Source: Laccaria trichodermophora (lineage: Eukaryota; Basidiomycota; Agaricomycetes; Agaricales; Hydnangiaceae). Taken from it: a stretch of DNA of 64,000 nt. Below the pieces are notes generated by a model that saw nothing but the letters and a program-made list of their open reading frames with translations, searched no databases and was not told where the DNA came from. The translations under genes and the position numbers were made by a program. Location: assembly GCA_018417955.1 (NCBI GenBank), contig JACTVC010000009.1, positions 558,001 through 622,000 of the forward strand, in the 5' to 3' direction. This document shows positions 48,292 to 58,982 of this stretch, piece by piece; position 1 is the first letter of the stretch, and the number at the start of each line of letters is the position of its first letter.

Positions 48292-51200
48292 ATGGCTCAG
48301 ACTGGTCTTTTGGAATGGGCCAACTCTGTTCGCCTCACCATGGCGAATGACCCTGGTCGCAAATGTTTTCAAGATCAAGTTCAAACATACGGTTTTCTAT
48401 TTCTCGATGACTATCTCGACAACATCCTATCCGACGCGAAACAACAGTAAGCGTTGTCTCTTTTCTAGATTACAATTTCGTCTAACTTGTGTGATTAGCC
48501 CACTCATCGAACTCGTCAAGACTCCTGGCCGCAAGAAGGCAATCGCCAGGAAGCCGAACATGACCTCAAAGTTGAACAACGTGGTCACATTGTCTTTAGA
48601 GGTGCGCCGTCAAGGTGTTTTGATACGTCATAGTTCTGACGCCTGCTACAGGAGGAAGGTGGCGAGGAGAAGACCGAGCCACTAAACAGTTTCCACAAGG
48701 CACTCCTGATGGCGAAACCCGCCCTGCCAACAGAGCCTGTCGATGTTCCGAACGCTACACCCCCAGTTCCAAACCAGCCAAGCTTTCATCATACAAACGA
48801 TGCTCAGACATCGTCACTTTCACCCACTGGACCAGAACTTTCGCACAATGAATCCGTCGCGTCTCCCGCCATTTCTACAACGCAGCCACAGGCTTCTTTC
48901 GAGCCTGCTGTCGAATCTTTCCCTTCCCCGGCGTTGAATTCGAACCAGAACAATTTGTCTGTAATTGCGGAAGATGATGAGATGGCAGAATATAGCCGCA
49001 CGTCGGTTCAAATGGGTCGGTTGGACGAATTCCCTTCACCTCCAGTTCATGCTCCAAGGAAGACACAAGATATGGTCGGAGAAACTGAGCAGCCTCTCGC
49101 ATCTAATGCTCCACACGAGGTGGAGGAGCAAAGCAACTCGCTCATCGGCAGACCCAAGTCTAGCCAATTTACTCCGGAAGACGAAGGCACACCAGCAGCC
49201 ATTGACCCATCTCAGCCACGTTCCCCATCTCCGCCATCTGTTCCAGCTGATATGCCTGTAACTCAAGTTGCGGGTCCTCAGCCAAAAGCATCAATGGAAA
49301 GCATCTACGAAACCCTGCGTCCAATTTCGCCGATCTCCTCGCAGAACGTTGAACCTGACGTGGAGATGGCTGCACCATTACCTGAAAGAGCGCCAAGCCT
49401 GCCAACGGATGTCAATGTCCCGGATGTCGCTGCGGTTGAAGTCTCGAGTGCTCCCTTGTCTGCCTTCCCCAGCCTTCCTGAGCCCACTATGATGTTACGC
49501 AAGTCAACTTATGCTCCTCGCGACCCATCCATGGGTAATGCGTTACTCGGGGCTGCGACTCCTGGTGCAGCTCTCGGTGGCAAACGTACATCGTGGTTAA
49601 AGAAAGCGAGAGAGGTTAAGGCGCTGGAAATGACCGGTGCAAAATCGACTACACAGGCGCCAGTGCCACCCTCTATCACCCCAGGCCATCAAACACTTAC
49701 ATCCGTATCCGCACTACCACCTCCCGTGTTAAAGAGGAAAAGTGGAGATATTGCCACTCTTCCGGGGACGACTGGTCTTGAGGAAGAAGAAAGAAAGGCT
49801 AAAGCTGCAAAGACGGAGAATAGTGTGGATGTCTCCTCGCAGATTATTAGTCAAGGTGGCATTTTAGATCGTCTCAAGAAGACAGTCGAAGGGCTTGGGA
49901 CTCAGGTTGGAAAGAGCTTCAATGGCGCCAGTAGTATTGCCAGCGCCTTGGCTGAAGCCCGAGCTGCAGCGGAAGCCAAAGTCATGGAGCGAAATCAAAT
50001 TGAAGTCGAAGGACATAGGGAGAATTCGAACCGCGAGAGTACAACAACGACGCCTCCACACTCACCGCCTCCAACGAAAACTGCCACCACTACCGCCACA
50101 ATTGCTCCTACAGGCGCGGTCTTCAACAAACCCCCACCTGTTTTCGTCCCACCTTCTCATACTGCTACGACACGGCCTTTGCCAACTCCGCCTGCAACGA
50201 CAAATTCTGCTTTCAATCCTCTTAGCGCCCCCACCTTTTCTCTATCCGCCCATCCGACATTGTCCAAGCCAACAGTACCCCTCAGCGCTCAGTCTACACT
50301 CGAAAGCATCAAATCGGACGTTGTCTTCGATGAAGATGAAGATGTCCCAGCATGGATTCCCAGCACCCAAGATACTGATTATTCCATGGGGTATGGCAGT
50401 CAATCCTTGCATGAAAGTCGGCATCAGCAGCAAGCTCCTGTGCTCGACGAGGACGATAGCTGGCCTATTGATGAGAAGCTTGCAGCTGGTGTGCAATGGA
50501 CATTCGGCGCGAGCAAGGAGGATAGCATGACTTGGAGCACGTTACCCTCACAGAGCCAGAGAGGGACGGATACTGGGCATAGCAATCGGGTTCATACATC
50601 CCCACTACTGAACCACCAAGTGGCGAGCAGAAGTCGAAATATTCCCGGTGCATTTGAGGATGATATGAAAGATGAAGATGATCTCTTCGAGCGAGATGAA
50701 GAGCTGGAGGAGGTTATTTTGGGTCCTGGAAAGTCAACCGTAAGCCCTGTTGAGGTAAATACTACTTTTGCTGAGTCTTCCTTTTCTGACTTCATTTTTG
50801 CTAGTCACAAACACAGTCGCAATCGCAAGTACCAAGAAGTCAAAGTCAAATGTCGCTGGCATCATCCGCGTCATCACAATCGCAGACCGGTTTCTTTGGC
50901 CAAGCTTCGAAGATGATTAGCAGCGCATTAGGCACAAGCAAGAAAGCCAAGCCTGAGGTCAAGAAAGTCCTACAAATGGCGGCGGTTGCGGCGAAAAAGG
51001 TTTGTTCGTTTCTGCTCCCTAGCATCCCGATATTGAGAATGGTTTTAGCAACAAGAGGAGGCCGATAAGAAGGCTGCGCGGTTGAAAGAAATGGACAATA
51101 GGCGCCAGCTTGCATTACAGAGGAAGGCAGAGGAAGAGAAGGCTAAGGCTGAAGAGGAAGAGCGCAAGTTGAAAGAGGAAGGTGACCGCCGGAAGAGGGA

Positions 51201-51915
51201 GCGAGAAGAGCAAACGGATAAGAGGACGATTAAAGCTGGCGGGAGCAAGAAAGACGAGGACACGAGTAAGAAGCGCAAGGTTGAGGTCGAGAAGAAGCAA
51301 GAGCTTAAGAAACCTGCGCCAACGCCCAACTTCAAGAGTCAACTGAAACCAGCAATGAAGCAGCCTCCGGCCCTTGCGTCTTCGACTGGGTACAATGCTG
51401 GTGCACCTTCGGCGACCAAGCCGACTGACGCTTCTAAAGGGGTCAAGGCTCCTTCATCGCTACAGAAAGGGAAAGGGAATGCAAAAGTTGTTACCAATGC
51501 ACCAGCCATCGTGGACGATGATGTGGCTCAGCCCTCACAGAAAATTCAGTCTCTGATGGCAGCGCGCGTCGACGCGCAACTCAAACAAAAAGCGGAACCC
51601 ATCGTTCCCAGCGAAAGCATCGAACTGCCAGATATCAATAGCGAATACTCTGATTCTGACGATGAAGATCGACCACGGACTTTCGATCCACCGAACTGGG
51701 CTCAGTCACCTGAGCTCAGGCAGGCGTTGGAGATGCAAAGCGGGATTAATCCTGATGATATATTTGGCGCGGTTAGGCCGCTGAAGATGGAGGAGATATT
51801 TAAGACGAAGACAAGCCGGTTTAGGGCTCGGACGAGTTCTGCGAACTGGACTGGGAGCGACCGGCTGACGGTGGAAGAGGAGAGAGAGTATGCGAGAAGG
51901 ATGGGATTCAGGTAG
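48292..51915 (+). CDS. inner centromere protein (INCENP/Sli15/Pic1)
   Basis: Scaffold of the chromosomal passenger complex that binds and activates Aurora B kinase. Exons 48292-48446, 48499-48601, 48652-50754, 50805-50999 and 51049-51915 sum to 1140 residues. The N-terminus MAQTGLLEWANSVRLTMAND fits the helix that bundles with survivin and borealin. The middle is long, acidic, Pro/Ser-rich and disordered. A Gln/Ser run (SQTQSQSQVPRSQSQM) follows. Then comes a long charged single helix (EEKAKAEEEERKLKEEGDRR), and at the end the IN-box: SEYSDSDDEDRP, FDPPNWAQSPELRQALEMQS, GINPDDIFGAVRPLKMEEIF, RFRARTSSANWTGSDRLT. The TSS motif phosphorylated by Aurora is present. Start chosen as the Met that begins the conserved helix; the upstream Met at 48181 is less likely. 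Confidence 0.93.
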
Positions 51916-51979
51916 AGTGGAGATATTTATGGTGTATTATGGTTGTATGCTATGTCAAGTTTATATGTATCTTTGAATC

Positions 51980-53374
51980 ATGCCGTCTGTGGACAAGCTC
52001 ACGATTACTTTCCTCGTTGACAATTGCATAGAATGGCACGTTGGCGGTCTTGTCCAGCTGTTTCCTACTAATGCCAGTCATAGGATGACCAAATTGCCCC
52101 CTGGTTTTACCCATGAACTCTCTCAGCATCTTCAACGGCATCCACCCATTGATCAGGATAAAGGTGTTCCTATCCTCGATTTCAACAAGTTTTGTTGTGG
52201 TGGGTGTACCGCCGCTGACCAGTGAATCAACTTAAATGTACGCCAGGCGCCCATGGTTTCTCTGCTCTCATAGTAAGGCTTTCTCTTTGCCACTTCAGTC
52301 GCATCCAAATCGCGCTCTTAGGAAACATTCGTCGATGGAGACACGACTCCTCACCTGACGCTCTTTGATACCGGCCCAGACTCCCGGTCTCTGATTCGAA
52401 ATATAACTGCAATGCAAATACCCGTCGAAAGCATCGAGCGCGTCATCACATCACATTGGCACAGCGACCACACGGGCGGCCTGCTTTCTTTTCTTGACTT
52501 TCGAAACCGCGCAGCTACTGAGACGCTTCCTCGAACTCGGTGTATCGTGGACGTCCATCCCAATCGTCCAATTTTACGAGGCATAGCTCCTGGCCCTTCG
52601 TTTGACAAAGTCATATGTGCCCTACCTCCTGATCCAACTTTTGAATTGATAGAACAGGCTGGTGGGATTGTGGAGAAGCATTCGGAGGGACATGCTGTTG
52701 CTGGTGGAACCGTCTGGGTGAGTGGCGAGATTCCGAGGGTTACTGAGTTTGAGGCTGGCATGCTGGGGGGCATGAGGTGGGAAGAGGAGGGAACTGGCCC
52801 TGGAAAGTGGGTCAAAGAGCAGGTTTTTCATTTTCTATACTGAGCTTCCGTCACTTACCCATTTTTATTGTAAGCATATTATGGATGAGAGATATGCTGC
52901 GATAGATGTGGCAGGCAAGGGTTTGGTCATCTTTAGCGCGCAAGTTCCTCTTTCCTTCCATCCTTTCTCTCGAAAACTCAAATCACTCCCGTTAGCTGCT
53001 CACATGCTGGAATTGTAAATGTTATAAAAGATGCAATAACCACGTTCAACCGACCGATTCATATGGTAAACACTCGTTAAAAATCAATCCTGTAAAAACC
53101 CCCTCAATCCCCTCAGGTCGTTGGTGGTCTGCACCTTGCAGGCTCAGAATTCGGACCTCGAGTGCCCTCCACCGTCGAATTTCTATCTGACAAGCTCAGA
53201 CCTGCACCAACTTACATTTTGCCGATGCACTGCTCCGGATTTCAGGCGAAATTGGCATTGGAAGCCGCCTTTGGTGAAGGATGCGTCCCTGCTGGAGTTG
53301 GACTCAAAGTCGAGGTCGTAGGTAATCGAGAAGACGACAAAAACTTGTTTCCTCCGACCTTAAAACATGACTGA
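51980..53374 (+). CDS. metallo-beta-lactamase-fold hydrolase
   Basis: Cytosolic MBL-fold enzyme of the type often annotated as 7,8-dihydropterin-6-methyl ribofuranosylaminobenzene phosphate synthase-like. It starts MPSVDKLTITFLVDNCIEWH. The metal motif reads VITSHWHSDHTGGLLSFLDF, matching HxHxDH. Later metal ligands are in IVEKHSEGHAVAGGTVWVSG, ACSHAGIVNVIKDA and ILPMHCSGFQAKLALEAAFG. The end is EDDKNLFPPTLKHD with the stop at 53372-53374. Introns lie at about 52198-52246, 52278-52323, 52825-52869, 52941-52990 and 53066-53117. It starts 64 bp downstream of the INCENP stop on the same strand. All expected ligands are present, so it is probably active; the substrate is unknown. Confidence 0.87.
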
Positions 53375-53825
53375 GCATCCTGTTTTGGTTTCCTCTTCGT
53401 TTGATTGCACAATTTGACAAGAAACAATTTCTTGCCGAACAAGTAGAGAAGTCATCGATATCATGTCAAATGCACGAGCCACCATTGCAACTTGTTGCTG
53501 ATATCCAGCAGTCTGTTTTTCCAAGAGGAGTTCGGAGAACTCTGCCGTCAGGCGTTCCGGCACCAACTCTAATCCAACAGAACGTCTACATTCGATTGTG
53601 TCTCGGTTGCCATGCTCTTTTCCCTGGTCAATTTCTTCTTCCGAAAAACAGTGCCTTGTGACAGTACAATTTGACCTACACATCTACAGGAGCTGATTAG
53701 CTCAGGCGACGGTCGGTGCACCAAAGTGGGGGATTATCTCCCGAATGGCAACTAATCTAACATTTCGTTCTACCATTCATCAAGGCGGTGGGATTCGAGA
53801 AATGGCAAGCTAAGTTCTGACATTA
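53375..53825. other. spacer holding the outer edge of the duplicated unit
   Basis: About 450 bp. No gene is seen. From about 53660 the sequence starts to match 56388 onward (gacggtcggtgcacc and agtgggggatt occur at both places), which marks the outer boundary of the tandem duplication. Confidence 0.55.
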
Positions 53826-54897
53826 TTACACAGCTACTTTCATCCCCGCAGACTGGAGTGTGGCAAACCAGCTTCCCTCCTGAATAGCACCTCCCCATAG
53901 TCCCGCCTGTACTCCTAAGGCCGAGAATTGTGAAACTGCGAGACACGCTGAAAGATGTGTCACATTACCTTTGACTGCCAGTGGCCCTAAGAGACCAAAA
54001 CCAGATATTCCCAACAACGGGCCAAGAAACCAGCTTTCAGGAATCAGGAGCAAAGCGAGGGATATGGCAGATGGGAGCACGGCAAAATAGTTTCCTTCCT
54101 CAATACCACGAGCAGCAGATCCTAAGGCCGAGAATGTGAGATTGCGAGACATGCTGAAAAGATGGATCTCATTACTGATGGATAACCCTAAACCAATTAT
54201 TCTCAACACCAGGTGAAGAGGCCAAAGTTGAGGAATTAGGCCGGTTAGGAGCAAAGCAGCATTGATGAGGATCTCAGGATTGTCTTTGATCGCGTTCACT
54301 CCAGAGCACATCAGCTTTCGGGATATATTCTAGGCAACTAAAATATCTCACCAGCATTGAGGATACCACGACTGAGTTGGGCTTTGATGATTTCAAAGCT
54401 CATTCCATCGCCCTGTGGTAAATGCCACAGACCACTTGTCTTGACAACGACATCGTCGATGGATGCTTTGAATTCCTCCATTGCTTTATTGGCGATGGCG
54501 TCAACATCCTGTACAACTACACCGGCGAGGCGAGCAACCTCTTCACCAGCCACATTGGCGAAACCCACAACCGCCTCGCTGGCCTCTTTGTTAAATTCCT
54601 TAACGTTCTCGCCAGCCACTTTGGCGAATTCCTCAACTTTTTCACCAGCCTCTTTGCTGAATTTAATAACTTTCTTCTCGGTATCCTTGGCTGATCGGCA
54701 AAAATGCAATCGGTTGAATTTTTAAAGACGTGAAAGGGGAAGGCGACCCGAATAAAACTGACCGAAGTCAAGAACTGTGTGGCGTCAAAGATGAAGTACT
54801 TCGAACCTGGTCAAGACTTACATGAATCCCACCCGGCGCTGACTGATTGTACAATGGTCAAGAAGACCAGAATTGCGTGGATAAGAGAAATGCGCAT
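53826..54897 (-). CDS. ISG12/IFI6-like membrane protein with 11-mer repeats, copy A (double domain)
   Basis: Spliced from 54897: signal peptide MRISLIHAILVFLTIVQSVS, a tiny exon giving FLDF, then amphipathic 11-residue repeats (FSKEAGEKVEE, FAKVAGENVKE, FNKEASEAVVG, FANVAGEEVAR, LAGVVVQDVDA, IANKAMEEFKA). After an intron near 54310-54357 two successive copies of the ISG12 (interferon-induced 6-16 family) membrane module follow: the first ends RSAARGIEEGNYFAVLPSA, the second GLWGGAIQEGSWFATLQSAG with MKVAV and stop at 53826-53828. Both modules carry a 54-nt intron at the same site (54122-54175 and 53915-53968) with nearly the same sequence. About 260 residues. Known ISG12 proteins act at mitochondrial or nuclear membranes in animals; fungal ones are uncharacterised, and the signal peptide here suggests the secretory route. 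Paralogue of the gene at 56546-57618. Confidence 0.8.
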
Positions 54898-55147
54898 TGT
54901 GACTATCGATATGGTCAACCGCGGCGAGTCTACCCGCGAGCGTCTATCTGCTTCGAAATTCGCCCACGATATTCCCGAGAAAGTTCTCATAAGGCGACTA
55001 TGATGAACTAGTCCAAAATAGGCATTCGTGAGCACCTTTTCTTTACCCGAATGCAGGAAGGCGAAGTTCTTCAAATAAGCCAACCACAGGCTCATAGAAA
55101 CAGTAGGTAAGTAGCACATCAAAGAATATATACCGTTCAGCATGGGC
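54898..55147. other. spacer between ISG12-like copy A and BOS1 pseudogene
   Basis: Matches the spacer 57619-57928 of the other unit (both share the gtctacccgcgagcgtctatctgcttcgaaa-like segment), so it belongs to the duplicated block. It likely holds the promoter of copy A. Confidence 0.6.
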
Positions 55148-56073
55148 TCAGCCAAAGTAGCTCCATATCAAGTAGAAGCAAAAGAACTTGAGACAGTTAC
55201 ACCCAAGAAGATGTCCATGTCCTGAGTACTTGATAAAACAACGCCAATTAGCGTGTCGTCGTTGAGGAGAATCAAAGATCAAACCTTCGTTTCTCAGTTC
55301 ACCAATAACGCTACTACTCAAGCCCATGAGTCACGTTTGCAGCGTCCAAAAGCCTTCTTTGCGTGCCTTTCAACATGTTTCGCTGGTCTTTTGAGTTCTC
55401 TAGTACTTCTCTACCCTGTGCGAGAAACTCATCTAGCCGGGTGTCCGTGTTTTTGAACGAAGGTATGCCCATCTAACGCTCGGTGCTCTCCGCCAGACCC
55501 TTTTTGTGGAGTGGGGAAACGACTTCGGGTTATTTTGGGTTGATCGCGGTGGGTTTGTTGTCTTGAAACATCGTTGAGGGTGAGAGGGGTGTGGCAGATG
55601 TTGACATCTTCGAGCAGTCTCGATCTTCGAAAAAAGTGATGTGAGCAACGAATACTAACATTAGTGAATGGCGGTGGTACGCACCGCCCGCAATGCTCCC
55701 GCCTTTAGTTTCTCGAATTGATTTCGCATTTCGGTATAGTCGGTTCTGAACTTGGACACACGCCTACATGAGAATGAGAACGGCGAAGAACGTATTAACG
55801 CGAACGGCTCACATCTGGACCTTCTCCTGCTTTGCCTTTATCATTTCGCCCTTTGCCATAAAATCATGATTCTATGGTCCTGTGCATAACGGAAAAAGAA
55901 GTGGATCTCTCGTCTAAGAGTAGACTGGCAACAGTCGTTGAAGCTTGAACAGTCCATTTATTGTGTTTGAGCGGCTGAAGTGGGTGGTTCACCTAGCAAC
56001 GTTGCGGGGTTACCCCCATTACGCAGGCGTTCAAGGTCGCTTTAGAGTGAGTTTGTCTGCGGGGTTTCCAAGG
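55148..56073 (-). pseudogene. decayed copy of BOS1 (Golgi SNARE)
   Basis: Homologous along its length to the intact BOS1 at 57929-58910 but broken. A run of five T at 55450-55454, where the intact copy has four, shifts the frame within the SNARE-adjacent segment. A two-base loss near 55860-55880 disrupts the MAKREMIKAK exon. The start region lacks the expected Met-Asn-Ser-Leu-Tyr. Large parts, such as the SNARE helix region and the last exon with the membrane anchor, are still easily aligned, so the loss is fairly recent. It probably makes no SNARE. Confidence 0.85.
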
Positions 56074-56545
56074 ATACATATCAAAAAGAGCATTGAGAGG
56101 TGTGTTTGTTTCAGTGGCGGGCGTAGTACTAGTGGCTTAGGGATCGAAGACTTTGGTTCAGGCCTATACACGCTGGCTGAAATTAAAGACCTGAGCGCTA
56201 GTAGGTTGTAGAGAACACAATTTTTGAAGACTATAACTTGGGAACATGGCTCTTAGTTAAGTGCTCTGCATGCGCATCAAGTTACCAGCCACGCTTTGCT
56301 ACGACTTGATCGTGAGTCAGTTATCACATCGAAAGCAAGGCTGGATGGAAGCACAGGTGCAAAACTTTCAAGAAATGGCGCCTCGTTGTGACAATACAAT
56401 TTGGTCTATGCATCCGAAGAGGCGACGGTCGGTGCACCGAAGTGGGGGATTGTTTCTCAAACGACAGCTTGACGAAAACTCACCTAACAGGCTCTACTGC
56501 TTATCGACGCCATGGGACTCAAGATATGGTGAGCTTTTGGCATCA
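56074..56545. other. spacer between the two duplicated units
   Basis: About 470 bp. No gene. The first ~300 bp are not obviously shared between the units; from about 56388 the second block begins. Confidence 0.5.
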
Positions 56546-57618
56546 TTACAGGGCCATTTTCATTCCTGCAGATTGGAGTATGGCAAACCAACTTCCCTCG
56601 TTGATAGCACCTCCCCACAGTTGCCCCTGTACCCACGCAGCAGCAGATCCTAAGGCCGAGCATTGTGAGACTGCGACACACGTTGTAAAGATAAATCTCA
56701 TTACCTTTGACTGGCCCCAAGGGACCAAAACCAAATATTCTCAACAACGGGCGAAGGAACCAGGCTTCAGGAATTAGGAGCAAAGCGATAGAGATGAATA
56801 AACCAGGATGGTTTATTATCAGATTGACTACCGAGCACATCAGCGATACGTATTATAGGAAACCAAAATATCTCACCAGTGACGAGAATGACACTACTGA
56901 GTGCGGGTCTGATAGTCCCAAAGCTCTTTCGGGCATCGCTTTCTGACATATGCCACAGAGCGCTGACCGTGACAAACTCATCCTCCACCATGTCCAAGAA
57001 GCGACCCACTATTACGGCCCGGTCCTTATACGCAGCGGTCTGCAGTTCCGGGAGGGGTTCGTGAAACTCTGCCTTTAAGTCTTCAAACATTGACGCCAGT
57101 TGGTCGGAGAACATGTCGAATATGCGATCTGAACTAATCCCATGTTCCTCCATGTCATCGTGCATGTCATATTCCATTGTTTGCACCTTGAAAACGATAT
57201 CAGTGATGGATTCCTTGAACTCCACTATTGTTTTGTTGGCGACGGCGTCAAAATCGTGTATAACCACGCCGGCGAGGCGGGCAACCTCTTCACCGACCAC
57301 GTTGACGAATCCCACAACCGTATGGCTGGCCTCTTTGTTAAATTCCACGACTTTCACGCCGACCACTTTGGCGAAATGCTCGACGTTTTTCTCAGTATCC
57401 TTGGCTGATAGATCAAATCGGTTGAAGAGGTGAAAGGCAGAAGGTGACTCTAATAAAACTGACCGAAACCAAGAACTGTGTGTGCCGTCAGAAATCGAGA
57501 ATCCTGAACCCAGTCAACACGTACATGAAAATAAGCCATCTAAAAACCCGGGGAGGGCGCTGACCGAGTGTAAAACAGTCAAGAGGACTAGAGTCGTATG
57601 AATAAGAGAGATTCGCAT
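56546..57618 (-). CDS. ISG12/IFI6-like membrane protein with 11-mer repeats, copy B (single domain)
   Basis: Spliced from 57618: signal peptide MRISLIHTTLVLLTVLHSVS, then FLDGLFSFLGF over two introns. The amphipathic 11-mers follow (FAKVVGVKVVE, FNKEASHTVVG, FVNVVGEEVAR, LAGVVIHDFDA, VANKTIVEFKE), one unit fewer than copy A. A ~70-residue acidic segment absent from copy A comes next (MEYDMHDDMEEHGISSDRIF, SMFEDLKAEFHEPL). After an intron at about 56827-56878 a single ISG12 module reads ISIALLLIPEAWFLRPLL, IFGFGPLGPVKG and, after the 55-nt intron 56650-56704, SAAAWVQGQLWGGAINEGSW, FAILQSAGMKMAL. The stop is at 56546-56548. About 280 residues. The ISG12 glycine/small-residue pattern is better preserved here than in copy A. 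Function in fungi is unknown. Confidence 0.82.
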
Positions 57619-57928
57619 TGTGACTTATCAATGTGGTTGTTTTGGTCAACCGACGGCGAGGCTTGAACGTTGAACGTTGAGGAGTCCACGCGCGAACGTC
57701 TGTCTGCTTCGAAAGTCGCCCACGATCTCCCTGAGAAAGTTCACGTAAAGTTATGGACTCGATTCATCTGGTCCAAAATAGGCATTCGTGAGTACTTTTC
57801 CTTTTACCTGAATGCAGGAAGGCTCACAAAGTTCTTGAAACAACCCAACCACAGGCTCATAAAAACATTAGCTATGTATTACACAGAAACAATATACCGT
57901 TCAGCATGAAGAGGAGAAGAATACCAGC
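57619..57928. other. spacer/promoter between BOS1 and ISG12-like copy B
   Basis: About 310 bp, homologous to 54898-55147. It contains the BOS1 3' end and presumably the promoter of copy B. A direct repeat ttgaacgttgaacgttga lies at 57663-57680. Confidence 0.5.
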
Positions 57929-58910
57929 TCAGCCAAAGTAACTCCATATCAAGTAGAAGCAAAAGAACGTGAAAACAGCTCCACCCAAAAAGATGTACAT
58001 GTCCTGGGTACTTGAGAGACCAACGTCAATGAGCATGTCGTCGTTGAGCAAAATCAAAGATCATACCTTCGCTTCTCAATCCAGCCAATAACGTTCCTAC
58101 TCAAGCCCAACGTATTTGCAGCGTCCAAAAGCCTTCTTTGCGTGCCTTTCAACATGTTCCGCTGGTCTTTTAGGTTCTCCAGTACCTCCCTACCCTGTGC
58201 GAGGAACTCATCCAGCCGGGTGTCCGTGTTTTGAATGAAGGTGTGCTCATCCAACGCTCGGTGCTCTCGGCCAAACCCGTTTTGCGGCGTGGAGGCACGG
58301 AAGGGAGATTCTGAAACGACTTCGGGTTGTTCTGCGCGAAGCCCAGGATGTATGGTTGATCGTGGTGGGTTTGTCGTTTGGAAACGTCGTTGTCGTGTAT
58401 CCGAGGGTGAGAGGGGCGTGGCAGATGTTGGAATCAGCTCGGCTCTTCGAGCAGTCTCGTTCTTCGAGGAAAGTGAGGTGAGTAACAAATATCAACACTG
58501 GGGTACGCACTGCCTGTGTTGCTTCCGCCTTTAATTTCTCGAATTGATTTCGCATTTCGGTATAGTCAGTCCTGAACTTGGAGACACGCCTACATGGGAA
58601 TGAGGAATGCGGAGAATGCATTAACACGCACGGCTCACATCTGGGCCTTTTCCTGCTTTGCCTTTATCATTTCGCGCTTTGCCATTGAATCGTAATCCTC
58701 AATGGTCCTATGCATAGCGGACAAAGAAGCGGATATTTGGCCTAAGAGCAGAATGGCGACAGTCCTTGAACAGTCAGTTTATTGCGTCTGAGGAGCAGAG
58801 ATGGGTTATTCACCTAGCAAGGCTGCGGAATTGTCTCCATTGCGCAGGCGTTCAAGGTCACTTTGAAGTGAGTTTGTCTGGCGAACACCAGAGGTATACA
58901 ACGAGTTCAT
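57929..58910 (-). CDS. BOS1: ER-Golgi SNARE Bos1 (GOSR2/membrin type)
   Basis: Qb-SNARE for vesicle fusion between ER and Golgi. Read from 58910: MNSLYTSGVRQTNSLQSDLE, RLRNGDNSAALLGQISASLS, AMHRTIEDYDSMAKREMIKA, the classical N-terminal helical domain. A Ser/Pro linker follows, then the SNARE helix (DTRLDEFLAQGREVLENLKD, QRNMLKGTQRRLLDAANTLG, LSRNVIGWIE). The last exon gives STQDMYIFLGGAVFTFFCFY with LIWSYFG, the tail anchor, ending in TGA at 57929-57931. Introns: about 58749-58820, 58588-58636, 58460-58508 and 58014-58068. About 250 residues, all frames intact. A frameshifted duplicate lies at 55148-56073. Confidence 0.92.
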
Positions 58911-58982
58911 AAGGTGGTCAGAGGGAAGAAGGTTGACGTGTGACACGTGGTAAGTATGTGACTTGGACTCTAATGGTATCTT

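Larger units (their letters stand above)
53660..58910. repeat. tandem segmental duplication of a BOS1 + ISG12-like unit
   Basis: Two blocks, about 53660-56075 and 56388-58910, hold the same gene order on the minus strand (BOS1 then ISG12-like) and share spacers and intron sequences. The unit is 2.4-2.5 kb. The block farther from the window end kept its ISG12-like gene but lost BOS1; the other kept both. No transposon ends flank the blocks. Confidence 0.85.

Noticed and set aside
54357..57433. Plus-strand open frames rich in Ala/Ser/Thr (54357-54725, 57113-57433)
   Set aside because: They are antisense to the 11-mer repeats of the two ISG12-like genes; the periodicity makes them open.
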